Below, one piece after another: positions 1-6,300 of a DNA stretch of 6,677 nt; positions within the stretch are counted from its first letter, which is position 1, and each line of letters begins with the position of its first letter. The position numbers and the translations under genes were made by a program. Below the pieces are notes generated by a model that had not been told where the DNA came from, made no database searches, and saw only the letters and a program-made list of their open reading frames with translations. This DNA is from an uncultured Clostridia bacterium (GTDB taxonomy: Bacteria > Bacillota_I > Bacilli_A > RF39 > UBA660): assembly GCA_948433815.1 (NCBI GenBank), contig CAOJDZ010000038.1, forward strand, positions 1 through 6,677, given 5' to 3'.

Positions 1-1
1 T

Positions 2-190
2 CTAACAAGAAAAAGAAAATATAAAATAAAAGTAAAAAAAGTATCATTTAAAGACTTAGATAGAGAATTAAACGAACCAATAAAAAAAGAACAACCAGAA
101 CAAACTAAAGAAAGTGAAGAACTAAAAATATCAGAAATTAAAGAAGAAAATGAAAATAATAAAAAGGAAAAGAAAAATAAAAAGAAATAA
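2..190 (+). CDS. C-terminal tail of a truncated upstream gene, function unknown
   Basis: A frame open from the window edge to TAA at 188-190 encodes 62 residues. The start of the gene lies outside the window. The visible part begins with a basic stretch (LTRKRKYKIKVKK), continues with VSFKDLDRELNEPIKKEQ, and ends in a Lys/Glu/Asn-rich, low-complexity segment closing on KKNKKK. Such a charged, probably disordered tail would suit the cytoplasmic end of a membrane protein or glycosyltransferase, but nothing in it identifies a family. Codon use (AAA, GAA, ATA, TTA) matches the genes that follow, and the frame is closed by a stop just before a promoter, which supports it being a real gene end. An upstream polysaccharide gene is plausible from context only. 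Confidence 0.6.
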   Translation, partial: LTRKRKYKIKVKKVSFKDLDRELNEPIKKEQPEQTKESEELKISEIKEENENNKKEKKNKKK

Positions 191-197
191 CCAGACT

Positions 198-225
198 TTT
201 ACAAATCATATAAGAGTGGTATAAT
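198..225 (+). promoter_or_regulatory. Sigma-A-type promoter for the LCP gene
   Basis: A -35-like TTTACA (198-203) is followed after 16 bases by a perfect TATAAT (220-225), with TGG directly before it giving an extended -10 (TGn). Transcription would start near 232, leaving a leader of only about 15 bases before the ATG at 247. Confidence 0.75.
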
Positions 226-233
226 ATTTTTCC

Positions 234-240
234 AAAGGAG
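234..240 (+). promoter_or_regulatory. Ribosome binding site of the LCP gene
   Basis: AAAGGAG lies six bases before the ATG at 247. It is a near-consensus Shine-Dalgarno sequence and fixes this ATG as the start. Confidence 0.85.
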
Positions 241-246
241 ATTATA

Positions 247-1692
247 ATGGGTAAATTAAAATTATACAAAACATTAAGCGGAATATTTATGGTCCTAGCA
301 ATCCTGTTCACAGGCTTAGCCGTATATGCGATTTATTTATTAACAGGTATAGAAACTTTTTATAGATTTATAATCGCAATACTTTTACTACTAGGACTTG
401 TAACTTGTATTTATTCCTTATTAGATAGTGTAAAATATTATAAATCTAAGAAATTCATAATTTCTTCAATTTTTACTGGTATTTTAATAATAATAGGTTT
501 AGTAGTTTCATTTATAATATTTTCAGTATACTTAAAAATAAGTAACTTTAACCAAGATGATTTAGTATATAGAACTGCTTTAATATCATTAGAAAAACAA
601 GCTTCTATTAATAAATTAGAAAAATTAAAAATAGGATATATAGATGATAAAGAAGATATAGTAGGTAACATATTACCAAATGAAGTTATAAAGAAATATA
701 ACTTAGATAAAAATAATGAAATAGTAGAATACAGTGATACAGTAACTTTAATGAGTGCACTAGTTAATAAAGAAGTAGATGCTATATTTATAAGTTCTAA
801 CTATCATAGTATGTTTAAAAATATAGAAGCTTTAAAAGAAGACCAAGAAATCTATGAAATCGCAGCATATGAAAAGAAATATAAAAAAGAAGATGTAGAA
901 CCAGATAATGAAAGTGATGTAACAAAATTAACTGAACCTTTTACAGTATTATTACTAGGTGTTGATGAAGCAGAAGATGGAAAAATAAATGGATCATTTA
1001 ATGGAGACACAATAATGCTTATAACATTTGACCCAGATACTCTTCACGCGACTATGTTTAGTATCCCAAGAGACACATATGTAACAATGGCGTGCGGAGG
1101 AAGTATAACAAAAATAAATCATGCAGCATGGGGCGGAACAAAATGTATGGTAAAAACAGTAGAAAACTTTACTGGAATTGATATTGATTACTACGCTAAA
1201 ATAAACTTTAAAGGTGTTATAGATTTAGTAAACAATATAGGGGGCATAACTGTAGATGTTCCAATGGATTTCTGTGAATCAAACTCTGACAGACTAATTG
1301 GACCTGAATATGAAATATGTCTTAAAAAAGGTGTTCAAAAACTAAATGGAGAACAAGCTTTAGCCCTAGCAAGACATAGAAAAACTCTACCTTTAGGTGA
1401 TTTCCAAAGAGGACAAAATCAACAATTAGTAGTAGAAGGAATGATTAATCAAATAAAAACATTAAGGTCAGCTACTGATTTCTATAATGTATTAAACACT
1501 GTAAGTAAAAACATAGATACTAATATGTCAACAGATGAAATACTATCATTTTACAATATTGGAAAATCTATATTAATGAAAGATGAAGATGTATCAATTA
1601 ATATAACTAAAACTTTCCTAACTGGATATGACTTATATGTTTACGAAGGAAGTGGTTATTCATATACTTTCCAATACTATAAACAAAGTTAA
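247..1692 (+). CDS. LytR-CpsA-Psr (LCP) family glycopolymer transferase, CpsA/Wzg-like, ending at an apparently premature stop
   Basis: LCP enzymes transfer undecaprenyl-linked anionic or capsular polymers onto peptidoglycan outside the membrane. The 481-residue product has three predicted membrane helices (about 9-32, 38-60 and 70-95), then an extracytoplasmic accessory region (about 120-210) and an LCP domain (about 231-410). Conserved LCP features are visible: FTVLLLGVD (232-240), NGDTIML with Asp254, SIPRDTYV with Arg275 and Asp276, KINHA (289-293), LNGEQALALARHRK with Arg376 and Arg378, and GDFQRGQNQQ with Arg388. Three helices plus an accessory domain match streptococcal CpsA/Wzg. Four exported cysteines (283, 300, 343, 358) could form two disulfides. 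The catalytic domain is complete, so this product may still work. The TAA at 1690-1692 is probably not the ancestral end, because the frame continues into a coherent PASTA-like tail. A polysaccharide polymerase follows downstream, fitting a wall-polymer role. Confidence 0.9.
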   Translation: MGKLKLYKTLSGIFMVLAILFTGLAVYAIYLLTGIETFYRFIIAILLLLGLVTCIYSLLDSVKYYKSKKFIISSIFTGILIIIGLVVSFIIFSVYLKISNFNQDDLVYRTALISLEKQASINKLEKLKIGYIDDKEDIVGNILPNEVIKKYNLDKNNEIVEYSDTVTLMSALVNKEVDAIFISSNYHSMFKNIEALKEDQEIYEIAAYEKKYKKEDVEPDNESDVTKLTEPFTVLLLGVDEAEDGKINGSFNGDTIMLITFDPDTLHATMFSIPRDTYVTMACGGSITKINHAAWGGTKCMVKTVENFTGIDIDYYAKINFKGVIDLVNNIGGITVDVPMDFCESNSDRLIGPEYEICLKKGVQKLNGEQALALARHRKTLPLGDFQRGQNQQLVVEGMINQIKTLRSATDFYNVLNTVSKNIDTNMSTDEILSFYNIGKSILMKDEDVSINITKTFLTGYDLYVYEGSGYSYTFQYYKQS

Positions 1693-2199
1693 GATGATAT
1701 CGTAAAAGCAAAGAAATTAAACTAAAAACAAATAGAACAAGAAGAAAAAAAAACATTCTCATTTAGTATAAATGAACCATATGAAAAAGTTATTATAGGA
1801 AAAAAATACTATAATGAAACTAGAAAATCATTAATTCCAAACTTTAAAGAATATTCTTTAGGTGGAGCAGAAACTTGGGGTAGTAGCCATGGATTTACTA
1901 TACTAACTGAATATGTAGAAAAGTCAGGCGATGATTATTATAATGGACAAATAATAGGCCAAAGTGTTCATGAAGGTGTACTTGTTGACAAAGCACCAAA
2001 AACAATAACACTTACTATTGTAAAAAAAGTTGAAGGTGGAACACCTACAACACCAGATCCAGGAGAAGCCACTGAGCCAGAACCTAAACCAGACCCAGAT
2101 CCAATAACACCAGATCCAGGTGAAGATCCAGATGAAGGCAATGAAGGAGATAATACAGACCCTGATAACAACAATAATGAAGAAGACACTAACGATTAA
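1693..2199 (+). pseudogene. Detached C-terminal part of the LCP gene: PASTA-like domain and Pro/Asp/Glu-rich tail
   Basis: The LCP frame continues after TAA 1690-1692 with DDIVKAKKLN, meets a second TAA at 1723-1725, then runs openly for 157 codons to TAA 2197-2199. After KQIEQEEKKTFSFSINEPYE comes a region resembling a PASTA domain: it opens with SLIPNFKEYSLGGA, contains GQIIGQSVHEGVLV, and closes with TITLTIVKKVE, the usual order of Pro-containing opening, Q-S/P turn and final beta strand. The end is a low-complexity acidic Pro-rich tail with two TPDPGE units and an Asn/Glu-rich terminus. There is no in-frame ATG, GTG or TTG and no ribosome binding site after the stops, so independent translation is unlikely. 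Both TAA codons sit where Leu (TTA) would fit (SLDDIV and LNLKQ), each one T-to-A change away. The LCP gene was therefore probably 247-2199 (about 650 codons). A sequencing error or readthrough cannot be excluded. Confidence 0.75.
2049..2120 (+). repeat. Short direct repeat in the acidic Pro-rich tail
   Basis: The 15-mer AACACCAGATCCAGG occurs at 2049-2063 and again at 2106-2120 in the same codon phase, encoding TPDPG each time. With nearby GATCCA units it forms the PDP/PDPGE-rich tail. Such repeats can expand or contract by slippage. Confidence 0.7.
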
Positions 2200-2219
2200 G
2201 AACTAGTTCTTTTTCTTTT
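2198..2219 (+). terminator. Probable weak intrinsic terminator after the LCP reading frame
   Basis: The 14-base perfect palindrome AAGAACTAGTTCTT (2198-2211) overlaps the stop codon at 2197-2199 and runs into TTTTCTTTT. The stem is short (5 bp with a 4-base CTAG loop), so termination may be partial. Its position at 2199 rather than after 1692 supports 2199 as the original gene end. Confidence 0.5.
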
Positions 2220-2231
2220 ATTATTAAAAAG

Positions 2232-2245
2232 TACATGATATAATT
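2232..2245 (+). promoter_or_regulatory. Extended -10 promoter for the Wzy-family gene
   Basis: TACATGATATAATT contains TGA-TATAAT (TATAAT at 2239-2244), a perfect -10 with a TGn extension. No good -35 is seen; only a T-rich stretch (2211-2219) lies upstream. The identical 14-mer precedes the acyltransferase gene at 3669-3682. The expected start near 2251 gives a leader of about 11 bases. Confidence 0.65.
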
Positions 2246-2249
2246 AACT

Positions 2250-2257
2250 AAGGTGAT
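2250..2257 (+). promoter_or_regulatory. Ribosome binding site that decides the start of the Wzy-family gene
   Basis: AAGGTGAT is a strong match to the 16S anti-Shine-Dalgarno and lies just before ATG 2262. It contains the GTG at 2253-2255 that could be mistaken for a start in the same frame. The ATG is the better start. Confidence 0.8.
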
Positions 2258-2261
2258 AACA

Positions 2262-3626
2262 ATGAATATAACGAAAAGAAGTGAAAATTTAATAATAATT
2301 TCACTCTACTTAATAACACTATTTTTAGGAGTAAGTACTTTCTTTAACATAACATTTATAGATAGAATAAGATATGCTCTAATAGTGATATTACCTGGTT
2401 TAATTTCATTATCCATCTTATTTGATAATATAAAAAATTTAAAAGTTTTACTCAAACACAAAGTCCCTTTAGTATTATACATATTAACAATTATATGGCT
2501 TTTCCTAACATTTATATTTGGTATAAAAAGTGGAATAGACTCTATTAAAGGATTCATTCATTTTGGAGTATTATTAACATTAATTTTAATTTTATTTAAT
2601 TCTGAACTAGATGAAAGTTTATTAAAAAGAATAAAAAAACACATCTTTATTTCATTCGCTATCGCATCATTCCTTGGAATTTTACAATATTTAACACAGT
2701 ATAATTTAAACACTTTTAATAATGATAAATATCCTGGAATCTTAGGGAGAATAAACAGTACATTTTATATAGCTACTACTTTTGATAAATACATATGCCT
2801 AATATTTCCTTTAATAACATATGAACTATTAAATGACAAAGATAATAAATATTATAAATTTCTTTTAGTATTATCAATGCTAGCAATAACATTCACTTTT
2901 TCTAGAAGTGGACAACTTATATACTTAGTAATGAGTTTTGTATTCTTTGTAACAACACTATTCAAAAAACAATTTAAAAATAGTATATTAATAGTAGTTG
3001 TAATAATATGTATGATTTTAATCCCAGGAGCCAAATATTCAATTCAGTCAGCTTTAGACTATGCTTATGAAACAGTACATCTACCTAAAGTATTAAGAGT
3101 TAGTTTATTAGAAATTCTAGGTTCAGATATAGAACAAGTAGAACCAGGCCTTTGTGCTGATGAAGACTGTGTAGGAGATTTAGAAGGTTCAGCATTCTTT
3201 AGAAACTACTATAAAAGTGTAGGAAAAGCATTCATAAAAGAATATCCAATATTTGGAGTAGGAATAGGTAATGCGACATATCTTTATGAAAACCAAAATG
3301 CAAAAGACTATTTAAAAGACAAAGATGTAATAAGTGATAAATATCCATATATGTATCCACATGACTGTTACATACAACTAACTGAAGAAACTGTATATAT
3401 TGGAATAACTTTAATATTATCTTATATTTTATCTCTAGCATTCTTAAAACTAAAATCAAGAAAAAATAAAAACGACATATATCTAATACTATTAATACTA
3501 TTTGCTTTAGCCCTTTCTAACATAACAGAAGGATTATTCTATTCTAAACAAATAATATACTTATTCGCAATTTTCTATTCAATTTCTTGTAATATACATA
3601 TAAAAGAAAAAAATAACTGTGCTTAA
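2262..3626 (+). CDS. O-antigen ligase/polymerase (Wzy/WaaL) family membrane protein
   Basis: The 454-residue product is strongly hydrophobic, with roughly ten to twelve predicted membrane helices. A large extracytoplasmic loop (about 262-375) sits between the central and last helices. The family pattern of the Wzy_C/O-antigen ligase group is visible: FSRSGQL with Arg215 at a helix end, Arg314 in FFRNYYKS, the loop motif GKAFIKEYPIFGVGIGN (321-337), and PHDCYIQLTEE with His367 and Glu375/376, corresponding to the usual H-N-x-[YF]-x-x-x-x-x-E signature. Such proteins polymerise repeat units carried on undecaprenyl diphosphate or ligate glycans to an acceptor outside the membrane; sequence alone does not separate the two. 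The loop carries a close Cys pair (298 and 303) and Cys369. It lies between an LCP gene and an acyltransferase, which favours a role in capsule or wall-polysaccharide assembly. It has its own promoter and terminator, so it is probably a single-gene transcript. Confidence 0.85.
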   Translation: MNITKRSENLIIISLYLITLFLGVSTFFNITFIDRIRYALIVILPGLISLSILFDNIKNLKVLLKHKVPLVLYILTIIWLFLTFIFGIKSGIDSIKGFIHFGVLLTLILILFNSELDESLLKRIKKHIFISFAIASFLGILQYLTQYNLNTFNNDKYPGILGRINSTFYIATTFDKYICLIFPLITYELLNDKDNKYYKFLLVLSMLAITFTFSRSGQLIYLVMSFVFFVTTLFKKQFKNSILIVVVIICMILIPGAKYSIQSALDYAYETVHLPKVLRVSLLEILGSDIEQVEPGLCADEDCVGDLEGSAFFRNYYKSVGKAFIKEYPIFGVGIGNATYLYENQNAKDYLKDKDVISDKYPYMYPHDCYIQLTEETVYIGITLILSYILSLAFLKLKSRKNKNDIYLILLILFALALSNITEGLFYSKQIIYLFAIFYSISCNIHIKEKNNCA

Positions 3627-3642
3627 ACCAAGTGCAGTTTTT
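3615..3642 (+). terminator. Intrinsic terminator of the Wzy-family gene
   Basis: AACTGTGCTT (3615-3624) pairs with AAGTGCAGTT (3630-3639) to form a 10-bp stem with two G-U pairs and the loop AAACC. A run of Ts follows. The left arm encodes the last residues of the protein and reaches into its stop codon (3624-3626). Confidence 0.8.
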
Positions 3643-3668
3643 CTATTAATGCTTTTTTTTAACATTCA

Positions 3669-3682
3669 TACATGATATAATT
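3669..3682 (+). promoter_or_regulatory. Extended -10 promoter for the acyltransferase-wecA-gpsA operon
   Basis: TACATGATATAATT is identical over 14 bases to the promoter at 2232-2245, with TATAAT at 3676-3681 preceded by TGA. An eight-T run (3653-3660) lies upstream in place of a recognisable -35. The start would be near 3688, about 11 bases before ATG 3699. The ribosome binding site AAAAGGTG (3686-3693) therefore lies at the very 5' end of the transcript. Confidence 0.65.
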
Positions 3683-3698
3683 TAAAAAAGGTGTAAAT

Positions 3699-4223
3699 AT
3701 GAAAAAACATGTAAAAAGGCAACTCTTAAGAATTAGAGTTTACTTAATATTAGATGCATTTAAAAGAACTAGATACATAACTAAACATAACATATTTTAT
3801 AAAGTAGGAGCAAACTTCTTTTTTCAACCTAGAAAAATTCCTAGTGAACCAAAATTAATATCTTTTGGAGATAATGTCACAGTCGCAAGCGATGTAACAT
3901 TTATAACCCATGACATAGTTCATCAAGTTTTGAACAACTTAAATAATGGAACGTGGTATGAATATTTCGCGGGCCCAATAAAAGTAGGAAATAATGTATT
4001 TATTGGAAGTAATACAGTAATACTACCAAATATAAAAATAGGCAATAATGTAATAATAGGCGCTGGAAGTATAGTTACAAAAGACATTCCAGATGGTTCT
4101 GTAGTCGCAGGAAATCCAGCCAAACTAATAACAACATTTGATAAATATATAGAAAAAAGAACAGAACTTAATAAAACTTTAATTAACAGTGAAAACATAG
4201 AAGAAATATGGGAAAATTTTTAA
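3699..4223 (+). CDS. Left-handed beta-helix (hexapeptide repeat) O-acyltransferase
   Basis: This 174-residue protein probably moves an acetyl or similar acyl group from CoA to a sugar of the surface polymer or its precursor. The C-terminal half shows hexapeptide repeats: VGNNVFIGSNTVILPN (96-111), IGNNVIIGAGSIVTKDI (114-130), and the typical closing PDGSVVAGNPAKLI (131-144). An upstream section has ISFGDNVTVASDVTFITHD (54-72), where His71 is a candidate catalytic base, followed by an insertion loop (about 73-92) before the main coils, as in the NodL/LacA/CatB/WbbJ group. The Arg/Lys-rich N-terminus (about 1-35) precedes the helix domain. No membrane segment is evident, so it should be cytoplasmic. 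Start ATG 3699 follows the ribosome binding site AAAAGGTG. It heads an operon, with wecA-like 19 bases downstream. The acceptor cannot be read from sequence. Confidence 0.85.
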   Translation: MKKHVKRQLLRIRVYLILDAFKRTRYITKHNIFYKVGANFFFQPRKIPSEPKLISFGDNVTVASDVTFITHDIVHQVLNNLNNGTWYEYFAGPIKVGNNVFIGSNTVILPNIKIGNNVIIGAGSIVTKDIPDGSVVAGNPAKLITTFDKYIEKRTELNKTLINSENIEEIWENF

Positions 4224-4242
4224 AAGATAAAGAGGTGTAAAC

Positions 4243-5283
4243 ATGAATCTAAATGTAAATGGACACAATGTATTTTTAATAGTATCTGTAACATTTATCG
4301 CGTCTTTAATATTTGTTTTTCTAGCAAAAAAAATCGCAGAATACATAGGCGCAATTGACATACCAAATGAAAGAAGCGCACACAAAAAACCAACTCCACT
4401 TCTAGGTGGTATAGGAATATTCTTATCATTTCTATTTGGATATATGTTATTTGGTCAAGAAAATACACTTATGCTTTCAGTACTAATGTCTTCATTTTTA
4501 ATATTATTATTAGGAGTATTTGATGACATAAAATCCATAAAAGCGAGATACAAATTTTTAATGCATATATTAGTCGCAGCCATCGTAGTATTTTATGGGG
4601 GATTAAAACTAACACACATAGACCTATTTTCAATTAATTTAAATTTTGGTTGGTTTAGCCCTTATATCACAATGATTATTATCGTGAGTATAATAAATGC
4701 GATTAATCTTATAGATGGGCTAGATGGACTATGTGCTGGAATTTCTTCTATTTACTTTTTAACAATAGGTGTAATCGCACTTCTATTAAATCAACTAGGT
4801 GGTTTAGATATAATATTATCTTTTATAATGCTAGGTTCAACTCTTGGATTCCTAGTCTACAATTTTCCACCTGCTAAAATATTTATGGGAGATACAGGTA
4901 GTACATTTCTAGGCTTAATGATTAGTGTAATAATGCTTTTAGGATTTAAAACAGTAACATTAACTTCTTTAGTAATACCCTTAGTTCTATTAATTCTTCC
5001 TATAACAGATACACTATTTGCAATAATAAGAAGACTACTACAAAAAAAATCAATAGGTGAAGCCGATAAAGAACATATTCATCACCAATTATTAAAAAGA
5101 TTCAGCACACAAAAAACAATACTAGTTATTTATGGAATCAACATATTATTTAGTATAATAACAATATTTTATGCTTTAGGAAAAAGAGAAGAAATGATAA
5201 TATTTTATATAGTTTTAATCTTTATAATATTATTCTTAGTATTTAAAACAAATGTAATTTTTACAAAAAAGGAGAAAAAATGA
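4243..5283 (+). CDS. tagO/wecA-like: WecA/TagO-like undecaprenyl-phosphate sugar-1-phosphate transferase
   Basis: The enzyme transfers a sugar-1-phosphate, usually GlcNAc-1-P from UDP-GlcNAc, to undecaprenyl phosphate, the first step of teichoic acid or surface polysaccharide synthesis. The 346-residue product has about ten to eleven membrane helices and all main family motifs: DIPNERSAHKKPTPLLGG (39-56), GVFDD with the Mg-binding Asp94-Asp95, NAINLIDGLDGL (152-163), FMGDTGSTFLG (214-224), ITDTLFAIIRR (254-264), and the sugar-selecting HIHH (278-281) in the cytoplasmic loop. HIHH together with this loop favours WecA/TagO over MraY. ATG 4243 is preceded by AGAGGTG. It is 19 bases after the acyltransferase gene and overlaps gpsA by ATGA, so it is translationally coupled to it. 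The TGA stop here shows that TGA is not read as Trp. Confidence 0.93.
   Translation: MNLNVNGHNVFLIVSVTFIASLIFVFLAKKIAEYIGAIDIPNERSAHKKPTPLLGGIGIFLSFLFGYMLFGQENTLMLSVLMSSFLILLLGVFDDIKSIKARYKFLMHILVAAIVVFYGGLKLTHIDLFSINLNFGWFSPYITMIIIVSIINAINLIDGLDGLCAGISSIYFLTIGVIALLLNQLGGLDIILSFIMLGSTLGFLVYNFPPAKIFMGDTGSTFLGLMISVIMLLGFKTVTLTSLVIPLVLLILPITDTLFAIIRRLLQKKSIGEADKEHIHHQLLKRFSTQKTILVIYGINILFSIITIFYALGKREEMIIFYIVLIFIILFLVFKTNVIFTKKEKK
5269..5274 (+). promoter_or_regulatory. Internal ribosome binding site for gpsA
   Basis: AAGGAG lies inside the last codons of the wecA-like gene, five bases before ATG 5280. It supports the ATGA overlap start (5280-5283) and coupled translation. Confidence 0.8.
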
Positions 5284-6251
5284 AAATTTGTATTCTAGGC
5301 GCAGGAGCATATGGCTTAGCATTAGCAAGTATTTTCTATAAAAATAAACAAAGTGTCTATGTATGGACTCATAGTAAAGAGGAAGAGTCATATTTAAAAG
5401 AAACAAGAGAAAGCCCCAAAGTAAAAAACTATAAAATTCCTAGTAAAATCACAATAACTTCAAACATAAAAAAGGCTATAAAAGATTCAAACCTTATTGT
5501 AATCGCAGTTCCTGCACATGCTGTAGATAATGTATCAAAATTATTAAGTGAACACATAAAAAAAGATATGCATGTTTTAATCGCAACTAAAGGAATAGAA
5601 AATGAAACCTGTGATTTTATAACAGATGTAGTAGAAAGACATATAAATACAAATAAAATAGCAGTTATATCAGGACCAACATTTGCCGTTGACATTGTTA
5701 AAGAAGTACCAATAGGACTCTCACTAGCAACCACTAACACAAGAACTAAAAATCTAGTAAAAGATTTAATGGAAAATGAAAACACAAAAATAAGAGAGAC
5801 ACTTGATATAATTGGAATTGAAATATGTGGCGCTATAAAAAATGTAATGGCCATTGCCTCTGGAATTTTAGACGGAATGAATGTAACAGATTCTACAAAA
5901 GCCTTATTCCTAACTGAAGCACTAAATGATATAAAAGAATTAATAGATGCTTTAGGAGGAAACAAAAAAACAATACTATCTTTCGCAGGATTCGGTGACA
6001 TACTAATGACATGCACCAGTAAAAATAGTAGAAATTTCACATATGGAAATTTAATAGGAAAAGGCAAACTAAAAGAAGCGGAAAAATATTTAAAAACCAC
6101 CACTGTAGAAGGAGTATACACATTAAAATCTATAAAAGAACTTATAAAAAGAGAACATGTAAAAATGAAAGTAATAGACTTAATAAGTGAGATAATATGC
6201 GGAAACGCAGATAAAGAAGAAATATTAAAATTTCTAATCGAAAAGAAATAA
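5280..6251 (+). CDS. gpsA: NAD(P)+-dependent glycerol-3-phosphate dehydrogenase
   Basis: GpsA reduces dihydroxyacetone phosphate to sn-glycerol-3-phosphate, the backbone of phospholipids and of glycerol-phosphate polymers. The 323 residues are close to the usual 330-340. The N-terminal Rossmann fold opens with ILGAGAYGLALA (5-16), followed by VIAVPAHAV (74-82), ATKGIE with Lys104, and SGPTFA (131-136). The C-terminal helical domain has CGAIKNVMAIASGILDGM with catalytic Lys187 (183-200), FAGFGDILMTCTS with Asp240 (235-247), NSRN with Arg251 and Asn252, and TVEGVYT. The nucleotide loop has Tyr11 where many homologues have Trp, a mild variation. Its start is inside the wecA-like gene, and the operon closes with a strong terminator just after its stop. 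It is cytoplasmic. The pairing with wecA suggests a link between lipid or glycerol-phosphate supply and polymer synthesis, but gpsA is also a housekeeping gene. Confidence 0.95.
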   Translation: MKICILGAGAYGLALASIFYKNKQSVYVWTHSKEEESYLKETRESPKVKNYKIPSKITITSNIKKAIKDSNLIVIAVPAHAVDNVSKLLSEHIKKDMHVLIATKGIENETCDFITDVVERHINTNKIAVISGPTFAVDIVKEVPIGLSLATTNTRTKNLVKDLMENENTKIRETLDIIGIEICGAIKNVMAIASGILDGMNVTDSTKALFLTEALNDIKELIDALGGNKKTILSFAGFGDILMTCTSKNSRNFTYGNLIGKGKLKEAEKYLKTTTVEGVYTLKSIKELIKREHVKMKVIDLISEIICGNADKEEILKFLIEKK

Positions 6252-6275
6252 AAAATAATGTAAAATCTTAATAAT

Positions 6276-6300
6276 GCAATCAATAGTTGATTGTTTTTTT
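6276..6300 (+). terminator. Intrinsic terminator of the acyltransferase-wecA-gpsA operon
   Basis: CAATCAA (6277-6283) and TTGATTG (6287-6293) form a perfect 7-bp stem around the 3-base loop TAG, with a possible extra G-U pair. A run of seven Ts (6294-6300) follows. Confidence 0.85.

Noticed and set aside
1690..1725. Genome-wide reassignment of TAA to an amino acid
   Set aside because: Other genes in the window end properly at TAA, with terminators or promoters directly after, so general reassignment would not fit.
1690..1725. Paired frameshifts instead of nonsense changes in the LCP gene
   Set aside because: The alternative + frames between the stops also hit stop codons at once, while the original frame reads a plausible sequence on both sides.
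1968..2189. Minus-strand frame rich in Ser, Gly and Pro
   Set aside because: It is the complement of the Pro/Asp/Glu repeat tail; its Gly/Ser repeats are a by-product of the GATCCA-type codons on the + strand.
2253..2261. GTG at 2253 as the start of the Wzy-family gene
   Set aside because: The GTG is part of the Shine-Dalgarno sequence AAGGTGAT that serves ATG 2262, and nothing upstream of 2253 would serve it.
3978..4060. Near-repeats around AATAATGTA in the acyltransferase gene
   Set aside because: They reflect the hexapeptide coil repeats of the protein and not a separate DNA repeat element.
3923..4385. Two overlapping minus-strand frames opposite the acyltransferase and wecA-like genes
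   Set aside because: They are shadows of well-supported + strand genes, with no ribosome binding sites or recognisable products.
5429..6283. Long minus-strand open frame (284 codons) opposite gpsA
   Set aside because: It is the reverse of a clear gpsA gene, is Ser/Phe/Ile-rich without family motifs, has no ribosome binding site, and starts inside the terminator region.
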